Part shown: positions 10,070 through 23,800 of the stretch, in pieces
Position numbering within the stretch: the first letter of the stretch is position 1
Layout: the number at the start of each line of letters is the position of its first letter
Source of the DNA: Tulasnella sp. 424
Lineage: Eukaryota; Basidiomycota; Agaricomycetes; Cantharellales; Tulasnellaceae
NCBI GenBank assembly: GCA_019633425.1
Contig: WSUB01000226.1
Span: 1 to 55,692 of the forward strand
Reading direction: 5' to 3'
Length of the DNA stretch: 55,692 nucleotides
Made by a program: the position numbers and the translations under genes
The notes under the pieces: generated by a model
Databases searched by the model: none
The model's input: the letters and a program-made list of their open reading frames with translations, nothing else
What the model was told of the DNA's origin: nothing

Positions 10070-13000
10070 GTCGGGGGGAGGAGGGGGGAAAAATGGTGGT
10101 GAGGGAGACAGATAAGAGAAACCTATTGGTACAGATAGAAGAGAGAAGAAGAAAGACGATTTGTATCCGCTCGCGCCGATGCGATGAAGAAAACTAGTGG
10201 TGGGGAAAGGGGGAACATGGGAGGGGTGCGGGGTATTCGGAACTGCATGGTGATGCGATGACGTTGAAGCCAAAACGGGGGGAAACATAACCGAGATCAC
10301 GAGCCGCGAGAAGGATGTGGGGGAGAGGCGCATGTGTATGAAGGAAGTATAGAGAGAGAGTGGGGAGCCATGGTCAATTGGACGCTTGGATGGAAACCAG
10401 AAGAGGAAAAGAAGGAAAAAAGGAAGTTGTCGGTAGGAGCGAGAGGGAAGAAAATGTCCGAGTGATAGATAGGGAAGTAATAAAAGGCGCGAGCGAGAAG
10501 GAAGAGAAAAATGGTAGGTGAAGCAGCACAACAGCGTACTCCAAACCTCCCTCTATGTGTTGGGGTGTTGCACACTCTGTACACTTCGCGGCGGTCATTA
10601 GGGGTTGAGATGTGTCGTAGACGGCGCGTGTCGTAACTTCGTCGCAGTCGTCGTGTATGAAACGAAATGCGGAAAAGTATAGACAGGGAAAAAAGAGTTG
10701 GGGGAACGCCGTTAAGTCGTAATGTATGGGGAAAGTCGTAACGAAAGTCTGCAAGGTCGGATTCGGATCAGCGCGAGCTTTAAACACTTGCGTTAGGATA
10801 CGACTCACCTTTGTACAAGGATTTCAAGCTCGTTCGGGAACCGCATTCGAGGAGTAACCCCACCAGGCCGCAGTACTGGCCAAGCCAGGCGAACTCGCGC
10901 GAGGAGTATCAACACCAGTACCGAAAGAGCCAGCCGAAGGACTAGTGACAGCCGAAGAATTTGCAGGAGAGGTCGTCGTTGGAGGAGAGACGCCGGGCGA
11001 AGAGACGAAGAAGCAGTACTTGGCCAAGAACTCTGGAGGAGGACCGTTGCCCGAGGCAGGTGAAGCACCCATGTTGAGTCCCAATCCGAATTGAGGAACG
11101 GGCGTGGCGTCAGGTTGGTCTCTCCGCTTCTTGCTCTTGCCAGACTTCATCGCCAATCCACTCTTGGAAGCCGACCCGCTATCCGATCCAGACGACGAAG
11201 ACGACGACGCGGAAGGCGAAGCTCTCCGGACGTGGTTGGTCGGACTCAGCTCTTCAGCTGGTGGGAGGTCAAACTTGGGTCGCTGGGGCAGGTCCAATCG
11301 CATGGTCTGGCCGGTCTGCAAGCTGGTTCGGCGTCCAAGGCTGCTGAGAGTTGGGGGCCTGGACTCGGCATCGGAGGATTGAGGTGTGGGGAGTTCGGGT
11401 GAGACGTGGCGAACGGTGTTTCCACCGTCAGAGGACCGGGGGGAACCAGTAGGGGAAGATCGGGGGAAGGGGACGGTGGAAGTCGAAACAGGAGCCGAAG
11501 AAACGAGGGTGGGGGTTGGAGTATCCCTATCCCCTTCGCTCTCCTTCCTCTTCTCATCATCAAAGCTGACACTCTCCGCTTCAGGACTCCTCTCCAAATC
11601 AGGCGTAGACAAGGTGGAATCCGCGGACGACTCTGGCGGAGTGGGCAGACCAACCTGATCCTCGCTGCTACTACTATCCTCACTATCGCTGGCCTTCTTC
11701 TGGTGTTCAGTAGACTTCTGCTCGCCTAGAGCGTTCCAAAACCCATTTAGAGGAATATCCCAAGAGGGAACACGTTCAACCGGAGCTGACCCGTTCTCGT
11801 CGATGATCGTCGCGGGCATCCCGCCGACCATCCTCAAACTCCCAGGCGTCAACGGACCGTTTTGACTGTCCTTTCGACCGATGGTGGAGGGTGGGGTGTA
11901 AACATACGGCAAGGTGGGCTTGGAGTTCGTGTAGGCGTTCTCGCCTCCGTCGCCGCCCATCAGGGAAGCCAGGTTCTGCATCGAGTTGGAGTTGCTGTGG
12001 GATGAGGGCGACTTGACCATGGTTGGGGAAACGTAGTTGCTCAGACTGAGACCGCGCTTCTTGCCGACGGTGGTGGTTGGTGAAAGGTTGGCAGTCGAGA
12101 TGGTCAAACCTTGAGGCTTTGGGACTTGGGCGGTTGGTGCTGGAGGAGCGGGTGCAGGTGCTGGAGCGGGTTCAGCGGCAACGACGGGCTTAGGAGCTGG
12201 AGGAGCAGCGGGGCGGTCGAGGCCAGCCAGGTTGGGACTGGTGATTCCGTGCGTGATACCAGGGACCGAACCAGGCAAAGGAGGAGTATAGTTCGTCGCC
12301 GCGCGAGTGGGGCTGTTCCTTCCAACGGGGCTGCCAGGAGGGCTACCACGAGGACTGCCTGTGTGGGCGAAAGTAGGTCCACGTCCCGCACGAAGCTTGG
12401 GGCCCGAAGAAACGAGAGGCTCGAGGACGGGTTTGGCTTTGCCGAGTCCACCGAGTCCAAGGACGGAGTTGTTCGGCGAGAGCGAAAGAGGCGAAGGTGC
12501 AGATCGAACTGGACCGGGAGGAGGGAGTGGGGGTAGAGATTGAGTTCGCGTGACGGGGGAATCATCATGTCCGCGGTTCATCGACGCCAATCCCCTCGCT
12601 ACCAAAGCAGACGGTCCACCTTCTTCGCTCGTACCCGAATTCGCCGTCGCCTTCTTGCCTATCTTGAACGCAAACTCGTAGTTCTTGTCGGCGTTGTTGT
12701 CCCACCATTCACCTCCAGTCTCCCATCCCCATTGGCTGGGGACCTGGTACCGAACGACGAGGAACATCCGCTTGTTCGGCAACGTCCGCTCGACGTCTTC
12801 CAACTTGATCGTGAACGTGAAGCGGTCCCATGATTCGGCCTTTCCATTCGAGATGGGGAGATGGCCGGATGAAGCGGATGAGGGGATACCAGAGACGGTA
12901 GCGGACCGACTGTGACCTGGGGCAAAGGAAGAACCGGAGGAAGAGAACGGTGGGGGGATGTTGGGGAGGGAGGCGCTGTAATTGCAGCTGACTTCGCTAA

Positions 13001-14836
13001 TCGTCTGCCAATCGTCGAGCGTGAACCGGACAGCGACGCGCTTCTGGAACGCCACATTGCGGACAAGAACTAGTTGAAAAGAGGAAGGAACCGGTCAGTA
13101 ACCAGTGATGAAACATATAGAACTCCGTCAGAAACAAGAAGGAACGATACGAAAGATACGGGATAGCCGGGGGTGGGAAGGCCTTGGGGGAAGAGGGGGT
13201 GAGGCACTGGGAGACGTGGGTGTGGGAGGACTTCCCATGCGATAATCGCGGCGGGAACACAAGCGAAGGGAAAAGGAGAGGGAATAGCGGACCAAAAAAC
13301 GCCATCGTCAAAAAGGGAAAGTGTTCAACTCACTACTACCACGAAGGGTTGGTGGTCTTGTACCGGGAAGCATGATCGTCTCCAAATACACATAATGCCG
13401 CTCATCGCTCACGCCGTAGCCGTTCGAGCCCAACGCGCGCTTCATCGGCACCTCGGAGGAGGCCGCTTCATCGAGCAGCGGCACGACCTCGTTCTTGGGC
13501 ATCGCAGGGAACGGATACCGCCCGGACCCAGCAGTCGAATCGTACCCCTCGGTCTCGGTCTCGGTGTCGTATCCACCGGGGTTGGACAGAGATCGCGGAC
13601 GCGCGCCTTTGGAAAAGACGACCACGGATTCGAGGACGGATTTTTCAGATGCAAAGTGGACGGACTTGGGAGTCTGGGGAACGGCTGGAGTGGAGGGCGT
13701 AGAACGCGGTGTCAGTGCTCCTGCATAGGTTACGACTTGTCCGGGGCCTTCGAGGGGCGACTCACAGTAAGTCGACCCAGGCGACCCCGGAGCGGATCCT
13801 CCGTCGCTTGGCGTCATTGCCCATGCGGTCTTCGGGATGTTGGGAGTTGAAGGTGCTGATTGTGTCAGAGCACGCTGGTGTGCAAGGGATGGAAGATGCG
13901 GTGACGAGTGATTCGACTATATGACGCACGGAAAGGAAAGAAAAGAAAAAATTAGCACAAGCGCGTCATGCCGAGACTGAGAGTGAACACTGCGTTTGTG
14001 AGGTGACAGCTCGGGCGGCCGTAAAACGCATGGAAAAGCTGCGGTTCTGATTTTATATTTTTTTCGTTCTAGCAGCTCGGCCATTGCGTTCAGACCGCCA
14101 GAGAGCCGAGTTGGGGAGTGGAGGGGGGAGGGCGAGGGAGGAGCGGGACGATTGATTCCAGGCACAGCCCAGCTTAACCGACGCGGTCCTCGGGAACCTT
14201 CCTGGTGGCTTTCGAAACTAGAAAAAAAAAACTCACCTTGAGAGCGGGCTTAAGTGGGAACTTGTCTCTGGTAGATGGCTCGGCCCGGAGACTCGAGTAA
14301 GGCGAGCGGTAGATCGACGGCGAAGGCTGTTCAGCGGACGGGCTTGCGATCTGGGGGGATGAGACGCTGCGTTGCATAGGCGACGACGCCGTGATGGATA
14401 ACGAAGGGAATGGAACAGGTCGGGAAAGAGGCGCCGAGTGGCCGTGGACGGTAGGGCTGCTCGTTCCATGAGACATGATCTTGGACGCGAGCGGGTTGTG
14501 GATGGCGGCGGTGGCAGCATCGGCAGCCTCGTCTTCCTCTTCCGAATCTTCCGAGGACCCAGCATGCAGCTCGAATTTAGGCGATTTAGTCACAGCAGGG
14601 GGCGTTGAGACTGAAGCCGAGCTGGCGGCGGTGGAGATGGAGAACGAGGCGGACGGGGGACCACCTGGCATGGTGAGTTTTGGGATACCTGGACGAGCGT
14701 TCCGTCGAGGTATAGCGAGAGGCGCGAAAGCGCCAGGACCTTTCTCGTCTGTGAATGAACGCGAGCGATGGTGATTTCGCTCAGAGGACAGGTTGCGATC
14801 GGCGGCGGTTAACGTTCCTGGGGGGGTGTAAGGCAT
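10070..14836 (-). repeat. Right unit of the tandem gene duplication
   Basis: Partner of 2916-8853. It includes the 3' flank (10070-10823) and the full gene. The stop codon differs: here the frame runs NAVPERA-stop, while the left copy ends two codons earlier because CGA is TGA. Confidence 0.85.
10824..14836 (-). CDS. PP1 regulatory (glycogen-targeting) subunit, CBM21 protein (right copy)
   Basis: Three exons on the minus strand: 14836-14237, 13916-13334 and 13069-10824, giving 1142 residues. Joins are in frame with GT-AG ends. One KSPKFEL occurs near residue 90. The PP1-docking RVxF-type motif KSVHFA lies near residues 284-289. The CBM21 domain begins about residue 395 with ILVRNVAFQKRVAVRF and LDDWQTISEVSC. 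It continues through LPNKRMFLVVRYQVP and reaches the glycogen-contact motif EWWDNNADKNYEF. A very long Ser/Pro/Thr-rich linker follows, with an Ala-Pro repeat (EPAPAPAPAPP). The C-terminal block PPPEFLAKYCFFV is shared with the left copy. The family (Gac1/PPP1R3 type) tethers the PP1 catalytic subunit to glycogen and activates glycogen synthase. The role here is by homology of the two motifs. The ATG at 14836 is used because the upstream ATG of the left copy is not conserved here. Confidence 0.9.
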
Positions 14837-17800
14837 ATTCGCTCTTGGACTGGGGGGGATGGAAGGTGAGGAAAGGTGTCTGTCTTTTTGGAAGGTTGCT
14901 AATCGTAAATCCGTCGTTCGAGAGTCTGTTCAATTCACTGAGAGATGACAACGAGCGATGCTCGCTGGTAGGAGGGAGGGAGGTCGCAGATGGAGGGGGG
15001 AGGGGGGGCGAGGTTTGAAGGGGGGGGAGGAAATTGGGGGAAGAGAGAAAGTGAAGCGTTGTCGGGTCGAGATAAAGACTTGGGCGGGACTTTGGGGGCG
15101 AGAACCGCAATTCATGTCCTTCCCACGCGGACACCGATTTTATTTTCCACTGTACCCTACATTTCATCCCTAACGCTTTTTTTAATTTTTATTTATTTTT
15201 CCCCTCAAAGTATATTACGTCATACAATTTCATCGAATCTGGCCTTGCAGTTCGATACTAACTGAGTCACTGCCTATCCCGGCAATCCCACTACGAGGAA
15301 TTCGAGATTCAACGCGGATGGGATGATTTGAAAGAGAGAGAGTGGTGTTGTTTTTTAGCATGGCACCACAGGTTCTATAGGCACCACCGCGGGTTGACGA
15401 CATTTGAATACCCAAGCCGTACCCCACCCGCAATCAGAAAATTAAAAATCCACCCAGCCTTCTCGTCCAGATGCCGACCACCTACATCGCTTTGTCTGAA
15501 CTAATAATAAATAGAGAGACAGGGAAAGCGTTATCTGTATAGATGTAAAAATTCCCTGTAGTGAGACCCTTGTGTACCGGACCGAATTTCAAGGTGCTTA
15601 CTTTCCTGTCTGGACTCTGGAATCGAAAAGGAAGCACAACACGGAAGGGGGGTAAATTCCATGCAGTTGTCCCTCTTCGCTACCGCAACACACCCAACAC
15701 CCCTACCAAGGTCTCGGCGCACATCATCCCATCAGCCGCAGCCCCCCCCCAAATGCGAATCTCGTATCTCTTGTTTACACCGCGTTCCATTTCCCGCCGT
15801 CTCGTTTCTCTTGTGCTGCTGCACCCCCCCTCGGCTTACGGGCCTTTGCACTCCACTCCACCGACCAACGTTCTACCCCCAACGTTGGCGGATCCGCTGT
15901 TCGCGTCGGCAAGTAGACGCTCTGTAGATAAGGACCTAGGACGAAGAAGGCGGTGGAAAGTGCGGGGTGGTGTGTTCGGGAAAGGCCTGTTGGTATTTGT
16001 AAAATGATTCCAAGAGGCGTGAACGTGTACTCGCCCTCTCTCTCCGCATCTTCCCATCCGAGCGTTAGTTCCCTTGAGACAGGTTCATCGATAGGCGCAA
16101 TTATAACCCCCATCATCGCACAGCACCACCAAAAGTACAATTGAAGGCCTCTCTGCAACAAAAGCCCGGATTCGGACGCACCCGACGTAAGGACAATGGC
16201 TTTAGTGCAAAGTGTTCGTGTGGGGGGAAACAGTGGAACAATCGCCTCATCACCATCGCCGACGCCCGAACCGCGCCGCCCTTCCCCGGATATCCCATTC
16301 TCCACACTCTTCTCCCCCCACACATCTCTCGCATCGGGAATGAAACGCGAATCCCCAACGACCCCGCCTATAAACGAATAAAAATAAAAAGACGTTATTT
16401 TACTTGTGGTGTTTTGCTCGACGTGCGCCTGCAGGCGATCGACATGAGTTCAACGATACCCGAGGCCTCCCATAAAACCAAACCAATATTTTCCCATTCC
16501 CTCTTTTTTCTTCTCTCTTTTCCGCTCCTCGAACCTCGGCCCGCTCTCTCTTTGCGCGCTCTCCTTCCCTCGTCAGTCCGGCTATCTTACCGGAAACAGG
16601 AACAGGTCCCCCCTCCGCACTCGCCTCGCTTACAATCTCTTCCCTCCCCCCCCAAAGCATACAGTACCTCCACCTTCTTCCGTAACACACCCGCCTGCCG
16701 ATAGCCAAGAGAATCACTAGACTCAAATTTTTTTCAACCTATTTGGACCTGGAATGCACTCTTACAGCACAGCGAAGACGAGGGCGATTGCTGGCTGGGG
16801 AACGTCCATTTCCGGGAACTGAGCTGTGGAAGACATGGCCCTTCCAGCCTGCGACACTGCTGTCTTGGAGCCCAACCGCACACACTCTGCGCGTCTCTCT
16901 CATTTCAAGGCTAATTTCTTAATTCAAACTAGGCCTAGAGTCATATACTGGCTAATTCCCAAGCTATGTTCTTGACCGCGAGGCCATGCGTCATCCTGCA
17001 TGCTTCTCTGTGACCATGACCCAATGGACGGTCTAAACCGTGTCCTCAGAAGGACTTCTAGTCCTATCTCAACTACGTCGGCTATCGTTCTTTGGTGAAC
17101 ACACATTTTTTTCTCTTCTTTTTTAACCCAAATCAAGTCTGGTGATATCCTAAGAGGGGATAACGATGCCGTTCAACTCTCAGTCGATGGTTCTTCTCCC
17201 CGACATGGGCCGAGCCGGTTCCTGAGATGAACGGCCACACCCTCATTTAGGTCCAACTCCGAGTGTCCTCGCCTATTCGAATCCTCAAAGGTCCTTGTGA
17301 CGTGGTTTCTGGCATTTTACCTAGCGACGAATCTATATCGCGGAGCCGTCAGAGCATACGGTGACCTTTTTTTTTGCTGCTGAACTGGAACGGCTGACTC
17401 TCTTAACGAGGGTTGGTTCCCCACGTCCTGCCACCTCGAACTCGCTTCTGCAATGCATCCTACAGGTGTGCCTTTTATTAGCCTTTCCCCCGAAGGATCA
17501 CGCTCGCTGCTTGGGAGAGATCACGGTGAACTATAGCCGAGGAAAACCTTGTGGCGTGAAACTCAAGCTCTCCGTTTTTGCCCTTGGTCCTTTGTCTTTT
17601 TCCGCTGCCCTCATGGCTTCGCTTCAACCCCGGGAGGCCTTTTTCCAAAACCTACTCCAGCACTTGTATAAGACATTGCAATCGTCTTTCTCATTACAGG
17701 CGGCCCCGTTTCTAGTTGCGAGTTATTCCCTCCCCCGTCAAGGACACCCACACTCGCTCGACAACTCGCTCACCCCAACAACACGTCGTTCCTTCCCACT

Positions 17801-20800
17801 CACCCTTTCCACTTACCTACCAATCACCTAACCTTTGAAGGGAAAAAAACTTAATCATCTTGCTCGCTTCAAGGACCTCGTGGGCTGCCGTATGCTCACC
17901 CGGCTGGTGTCACTTGCCAACCGAGTCGCACTCAAATAACCGCTCAACACTCAAAGTTCAAGGGCTAACTTTATGAGCTACATATGCCGGTTTAACGTTT
18001 TTGACAAAGCCGTGTTTCATTGGGGGGCGCGCGCGCGCTCTCTTTCTTCTCGTGACCCCGACGTCTCCCTCGACTGCCCTGGCGTTGGCCGGACACACCG
18101 AAACCTTATAACCCTCGGACGACCACGACTGCCTCGATAAAAATGGTACTCTTTTACACAAGCCCCCCATCCCCATCGTCTCTTTGTCAGTTGACCCTTC
18201 CCTCGCCTTCACCATCCTTCCGCCACTTTACGTCTCTCAGTTACTCGCTCTCAACCATCACCGAGTCAAGCCATCAATCTAAGATCAAGCAAACCTAATC
18301 TGAGTCGGTCCTGGTTACCTGGAAGAGTCTCGCTCTCATCCAGACCTCGTGAGCGGTCCATGAAGGGTCGCGCGAAGCGCGGCGGGTAACGTGACCTCCC
18401 GAGGAATAAAATAATAAGCCGAGTCAAACCGCACTTCTTTTCTCGGTCAAAGTTCAAGGACCCACTCAATGCTTGACCACCATCACAGGGATTATTTCTT
18501 TCACTACTCTCTACCGCCGCAGCTGGTTTACCCAATCAGGGATTTCCTTTTTTCTTTACCCGGGCGCTGCCGCCTTCGCCTTCGACGCCGCCGTGACCCC
18601 TTCATTTCGTTTTTGGTTTGGGCCAAACCTAATTTTGAGATGCACCTTCACCTCCCAGCCTCTCCCGACGTTCTCGACGCGAATTGCCTTTTCCTGAAAA
18701 CCTTACCGGACATCGGCGTTCAGCAACGTAAAATAACTGGACGGCGGCTCAGCTTATTTTTACGTGGTGCCGGTGACCAAGCCTCTCCCAATTATACCTG
18801 GCTGTGCAACGCGCCTGCCACGGATTCGAGGGGACGATGGGCAGCGGATAAAGTTTTTCATTCGCTATAAGGAAGGAGTGGCTTTTGCACAAAAAAAGGT
18901 GAAAGGTACATATACGTACACTGCATGCTGCAGCTATTCTCCTTCCCCTCTCATTTCCATTGTACTTTCTATTCAAAACCGGAAGTAAGGTTCCTTTCGG
19001 CACAGCTTGAGCGCTTTAGCGATGCCGTGCAAAAATAATCAATATGGAATCCGGAATTCTGCCCTTTCATCTCGCCAGTATTGCGTGCACGACCCCTTGC
19101 GTGTTTGGTGACGTAGGCATGACATCACAACACCAGCTAAATTGTCTCCGACGACGTTCGACCACCACCAAAGCTCACCACCACCGACGACGAGAGGCTT
19201 CAAAGCCACTCCAGGGCTCAGCCATCGGTTAAATCCAAAGTAGGCAAGTACTTGGTTTTCGAGCTCCCCATCTCCAACTCCACCACAGGAAAATTTTCAC
19301 TGACGATAAGTCGATTGAATGAGGGGGGAATTCCTTTCCCACTCCACCACCCATACGTCTGCTAGACCTTCGATTTTGATCGTAGCGTTCGTTTTTATTT
19401 CTGATCAATCCGTTGGGGAACGCGTTCTCGCCGAAGGTTAGCCGCGTAACACAACAACAACAAGGATCCATATGGGTTTTTGGATGGGCAGCGCTAAGTA
19501 GCCTGTGTGTGCACGACCACCGCCGCCCGCACCGGCGTCCGTGCCCTTATCCCGTCTAGCCGTTCGGGTCCCTTCCGCACCTCTCTCGATACGCACCTCC
19601 CTTTTCTGTAAGATCACGCTTGACGTCAATCATTCCACCATGCGCTGTAGAGGAGTTTCGCCGCTGTTGAACGACCCGTTATCGCTAGTCGTTCGTCGTT
19701 GCTAGATGAGGACGGACGAACCACGATAAAGTTAACGTCGCAAGCGTGGTTCAGGACCTCTTTTTTTCTCCGCATCGTTCAGGTCGAAACAGGGCAAGGG
19801 CGGAGTGATCTTGATGAGCTTTAGTATGGGCGCAATAAAAACTGCCCCTGAAATGGCATGTGGCGTAGTAGACTTTTTGTTTCGGAAGAAAAAGAAGAAC
19901 AGCTTCCCCGAGTCCCGTTTTCTCCAGTCCGATTTCGAATGATAACGTACTGTGTATAGCACTTTGAACTGACTCGCCCGACGACGAACAATCCCAACTC
20001 GCGAAATACTGTCTGAAACGATGCAGAATATCGGGCGCCGTACTCTTGGGAGTGGAGGGTGTCAGGACCCTGTAGTAATCCCTGGAACGATCGAGACCAC
20101 TCAGGGTCTGAGAAGCGGCTCTAAAGAATTACACACGTGCAATGGGGGGATTTTTTATTTATTCCTGTTGTTTGGGTCTGTATTTGCTTTTGTGTACCCG
20201 AAACCCGGCAATTTTTTCAATTTGTGCACGAATTTGCTCCAATTTACGTCCTCTTCAAGCAGAGACGCCTCACTCGGTCGTCGAAGACATTCGCTTGCCT
20301 CCTGTCCTGTCAAACCCGCCGTGGAGTAAAGAATTCCTTTCCTCGGCATGTCGATCAAGGACCTCGTCTTCGACCTTCGTACGCGTGTTTTCATCCCTCG
20401 GTGTCTTATTCATCGTATTCCCGCAGGCGACGGTTGGATCATAACCCGGCTTACTGAGCATCCTACATTGCTTCTCAATCTGAGTGTAGGGCCCAGTGGT
20501 GTTTCATTGCGGAAGAGGAGCCTTTCATTCAATTACAGACGCCGAACTAACTGTTCCTAATCCATATCCGTCAAACTGACTTCCGGAAATCCTTTTGAGC
20601 GCTTTCTTCCGTTATAGTCAAGATCCAAGTTCTTCATGTCATCAAATCTGATAGTGCTGCGAAGAACACAGACCGAGCTAGAGGGCCTCACCCCCAACCA
20701 CCATCATTGCGCCGCCCATGGTTCGGGATGCAAAACCAGCTTCCCATTGGCAGTTCTCATTGCGTTCATATCCGTAGGGCCTTGTCAGAGATGAGAAAAG

Positions 20801-23800
20801 CGTCATCCTTCTGTCCATCTCCAATGCTCCTCAATTGGCAAAGGTTTCCAAGGGTGGCCCTGCTGTATAATGAATTTCCAACAGCGTTTACCAAAACTCA
20901 ACCGCCGACACCCAAGGGCCAAGTGGCGCCCCTGCGCATTCATCTGGGAAAGGCCTTACGCTGTAGCACCCCGGACCTAAGTACTTGCCTTTTGCATGTG
21001 GAGCGTGAAGTGGGGTGCAACCAGCGGGCGGGGGTAACGACAGTCCCGTGTTTCGGCCGAGAGGTCGACCTAAGGGTGCGAAGAAGGCCGAAGGACCTCC
21101 ACTCCGAGTTCGGATTCCGAGAGGAACCAAGGCCTTTTCCCTTAACTCGTTTGGATCCCTTCAAGAACAAAAATCGCCGGCGCCACACTACCTGTGGCGC
21201 CGGGAAACTATTCAAAAACTGGAGCGACATGGCACACGTCAAGAGCCATTTTCCAAGTCCAATCGGATTTTTTTTTGGAACAGGTTCTTTTTCTCATGAC
21301 TGTGAACGAACGACGGCTGTCCCCCCCCCCCCACCCGAGCTCGCTTTACCACTATTGCCAGTTACGGTGCCTGCTCCAAGCGGTATAATTCAACGGACCT
21401 ACCAATCTAAGTCACCGGTCGGAGCGGGCCGAGCTCTGTTTCCCTCTCTCTCCCCCTCTCCCCAGCTCCGGATGCAGTTGTCTCTATGGCCCAATCCCCG
21501 CACGTCTCCCACCCCGGAACCCATACGGTCTTTTTCGAAATTCATTTTATCGCCTCAGTTACATGCCTTTTTGCTCTCGTAAAGGGCCCGCGACTATCAA
21601 CAAACACAAACCAAAGCCCAGATTTGGACTTGCGGGTGTGGAAAATCGGCCTCCATGGAGGAGGCTGTATGCACATACATACCTCCCCTATGAGGCCATT
21701 TTACCACTTTAGCTACGAAACTCCGGTCCTGTCGTGTGAGTGACAGCAAGAACGCGGGCGGCGACGTGTAATGGGAGAAGGTCGAGATGTCTCGATCGAG
21801 CAATGGATGATAACGCTACCGTCTTTGGACCTTGGTTGATCTGTATCTTGCACGTGAAAGATTGGGGCGTTGCAGGGGTGCAATGTATTCACATTCCGCT
21901 TCGAGATCCCGGCGGCGCTGAGCCACGATCGGCATTTTCCTTTCCTTACGTGGCACCACCCCTTCCCTGTCTCCCTTCCCCTTTCCTGCCAAGGCCCGGC
22001 CTCTTAGCCACCGATCTCTCTTTCAATTATAGCGAAAACTCCATTCAGACGAGCAGAGGTGAGTCGACCCTGATGTAGACTCTGCGATACTTTGTATGCC
22101 AAAGAGGCTCAATTGATATCTCGGCAACACTGCCCGAACAGACTTGGGATGTTGTTGAACAGCCAACAAAAGGTGGTATATTGGACCCTGGCATTATTGA
22201 ACATCCTTCGGGCATTGATTGATGTTCCGTCCGCTACCTAGTGCTTCGAAGGCTTCTTGGCCAATCGGCAGGGACTTCACGTCCGGGGCCCCAGTCGAAA
22301 CATCGCTTCCGAGTTCGGTGCAATTTCATATCCCCGCCCCGCCCTCCACTATCTTCTTCGTTGACTCAGGCCTTCGTCCTTGGTGCGTGAGCGAGCGCAG
22401 AAATGAGTGGACTCCATATTCTCCTATTGTTCTAACCTTGAACCTCGTAACTTACTGTTGCGAAACTTGTTGTTTCAACACGCTCGACGATTGTTGCCTT
22501 CGAAACACCGTTCCCTTTCCTTATCAGCATTTGCTTTGTGTGTGTGACTCGGACTGAGGTTCCGGCTCTCCACCTATCTCTATCATTCTCTCAGCATGAT
22601 CATGAGCAATCATCGGAAACGACAACGGGGGTTAGAACTTGTTATGCATCTGTCGCAACACATAACCGCCAGAACCACTTCCTATCGCGCCATCCACAGC
22701 ACCGCTAGTCCCATCGATAATGTACGGGATTCACGCCGAAACCTGTGTTGTGGTTCCTGTTCGAAAAAATCTGGTAACAAAACCGGTATCTTGGGACGAT
22801 GACTTACCCGTTTGAATACTACCCGGCTTCCTTCCTTCCTTCCTCATTCGTTCACCACTCACGCCCCTCCCACGTCTTTATAGAATGCCTCACCCCTCCA
22901 TTTTCCGACATCACAGGCCCTACACGCAGGTGTGAAATACGAAGCTTTTGATGCTTGTGTCAGAGATCGGCAAGATCCAGTTCTGCTGTAAGGGAAGAAG
23001 TTCTCGAGTCTTGGAATGGCAATGATACGATGTTCGGTGGTTATCTTTTTGAGATATCTGAAAAGCCCAATCTTGAAGGAATTCTCTCTGTCTAGAGCGT
23101 CCTTAACGGAATCAATCCCTCCTGTGCAGTAGACCGTCTGCTCCACAGCTGTTCTCTTTCCTGGTCGACCCAATCCAGACTGGACTGTCTGTGCGATGCA
23201 ATCGATGTGCTCTTAGACCATTCTGAATTGCGACACCCGCATCATATTGCTCTGTCATATTTACTAAAACTCCGCCTCGAGTCGAGCCTTGCGATGGGTC
23301 ACAAGTTCAAGACTGCACTTTCGTCGGACAAACAGGCCCCAGCCCACTGGGGTTAAATACCATTGTAAGACTCATCCGCCTTTCTAACCTTTTCGTTATG
23401 GTGTCGTAAGCGTTGAACAGGAATGAATGAGCTCTAGATGCCTGGACTTTTTAAGCGGCGAAGTATTCGTATCCGGTCTTGGAAGTCTGTCTTCTCGTCG
23501 TTCCCGGCGATGTGGTCCTTGGTGCCTTCTACCGGCTACAGCACCAACACAAAGCTTCTTCCTGCCCCTCCATAGTGCTTCTTCATCACCGGCTCCTCCC
23601 TTCTCGCTTGCATGCGCTCTAGCCAAGGTTATTGAACTATGCAGCGCGTCTCTCTTCTGGCTGTTGACATTCTGGACCCATCGCGTAAGAGAAGCCAGCG
23701 GGAGACCCACCGTTCTAGCACCATAACCCTGGCCAGTCGATGTATCTTTTCCGCGAAGTCTTTGAATCTCCGAGACTCCGCTACCAAAAGATGCTCGTGA

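Noticed and set aside
11091..12543. Several plus-strand ORFs of 70-140 codons
   Set aside because: Antisense shadows of the low-complexity linker of the right PP1/CBM21 gene.
20707..21582. 291-codon plus-strand ORF
   Set aside because: No domain, unlikely composition, contains the GC hairpin, and overlapping long ORFs exist in other frames; most likely chance in non-coding sequence.
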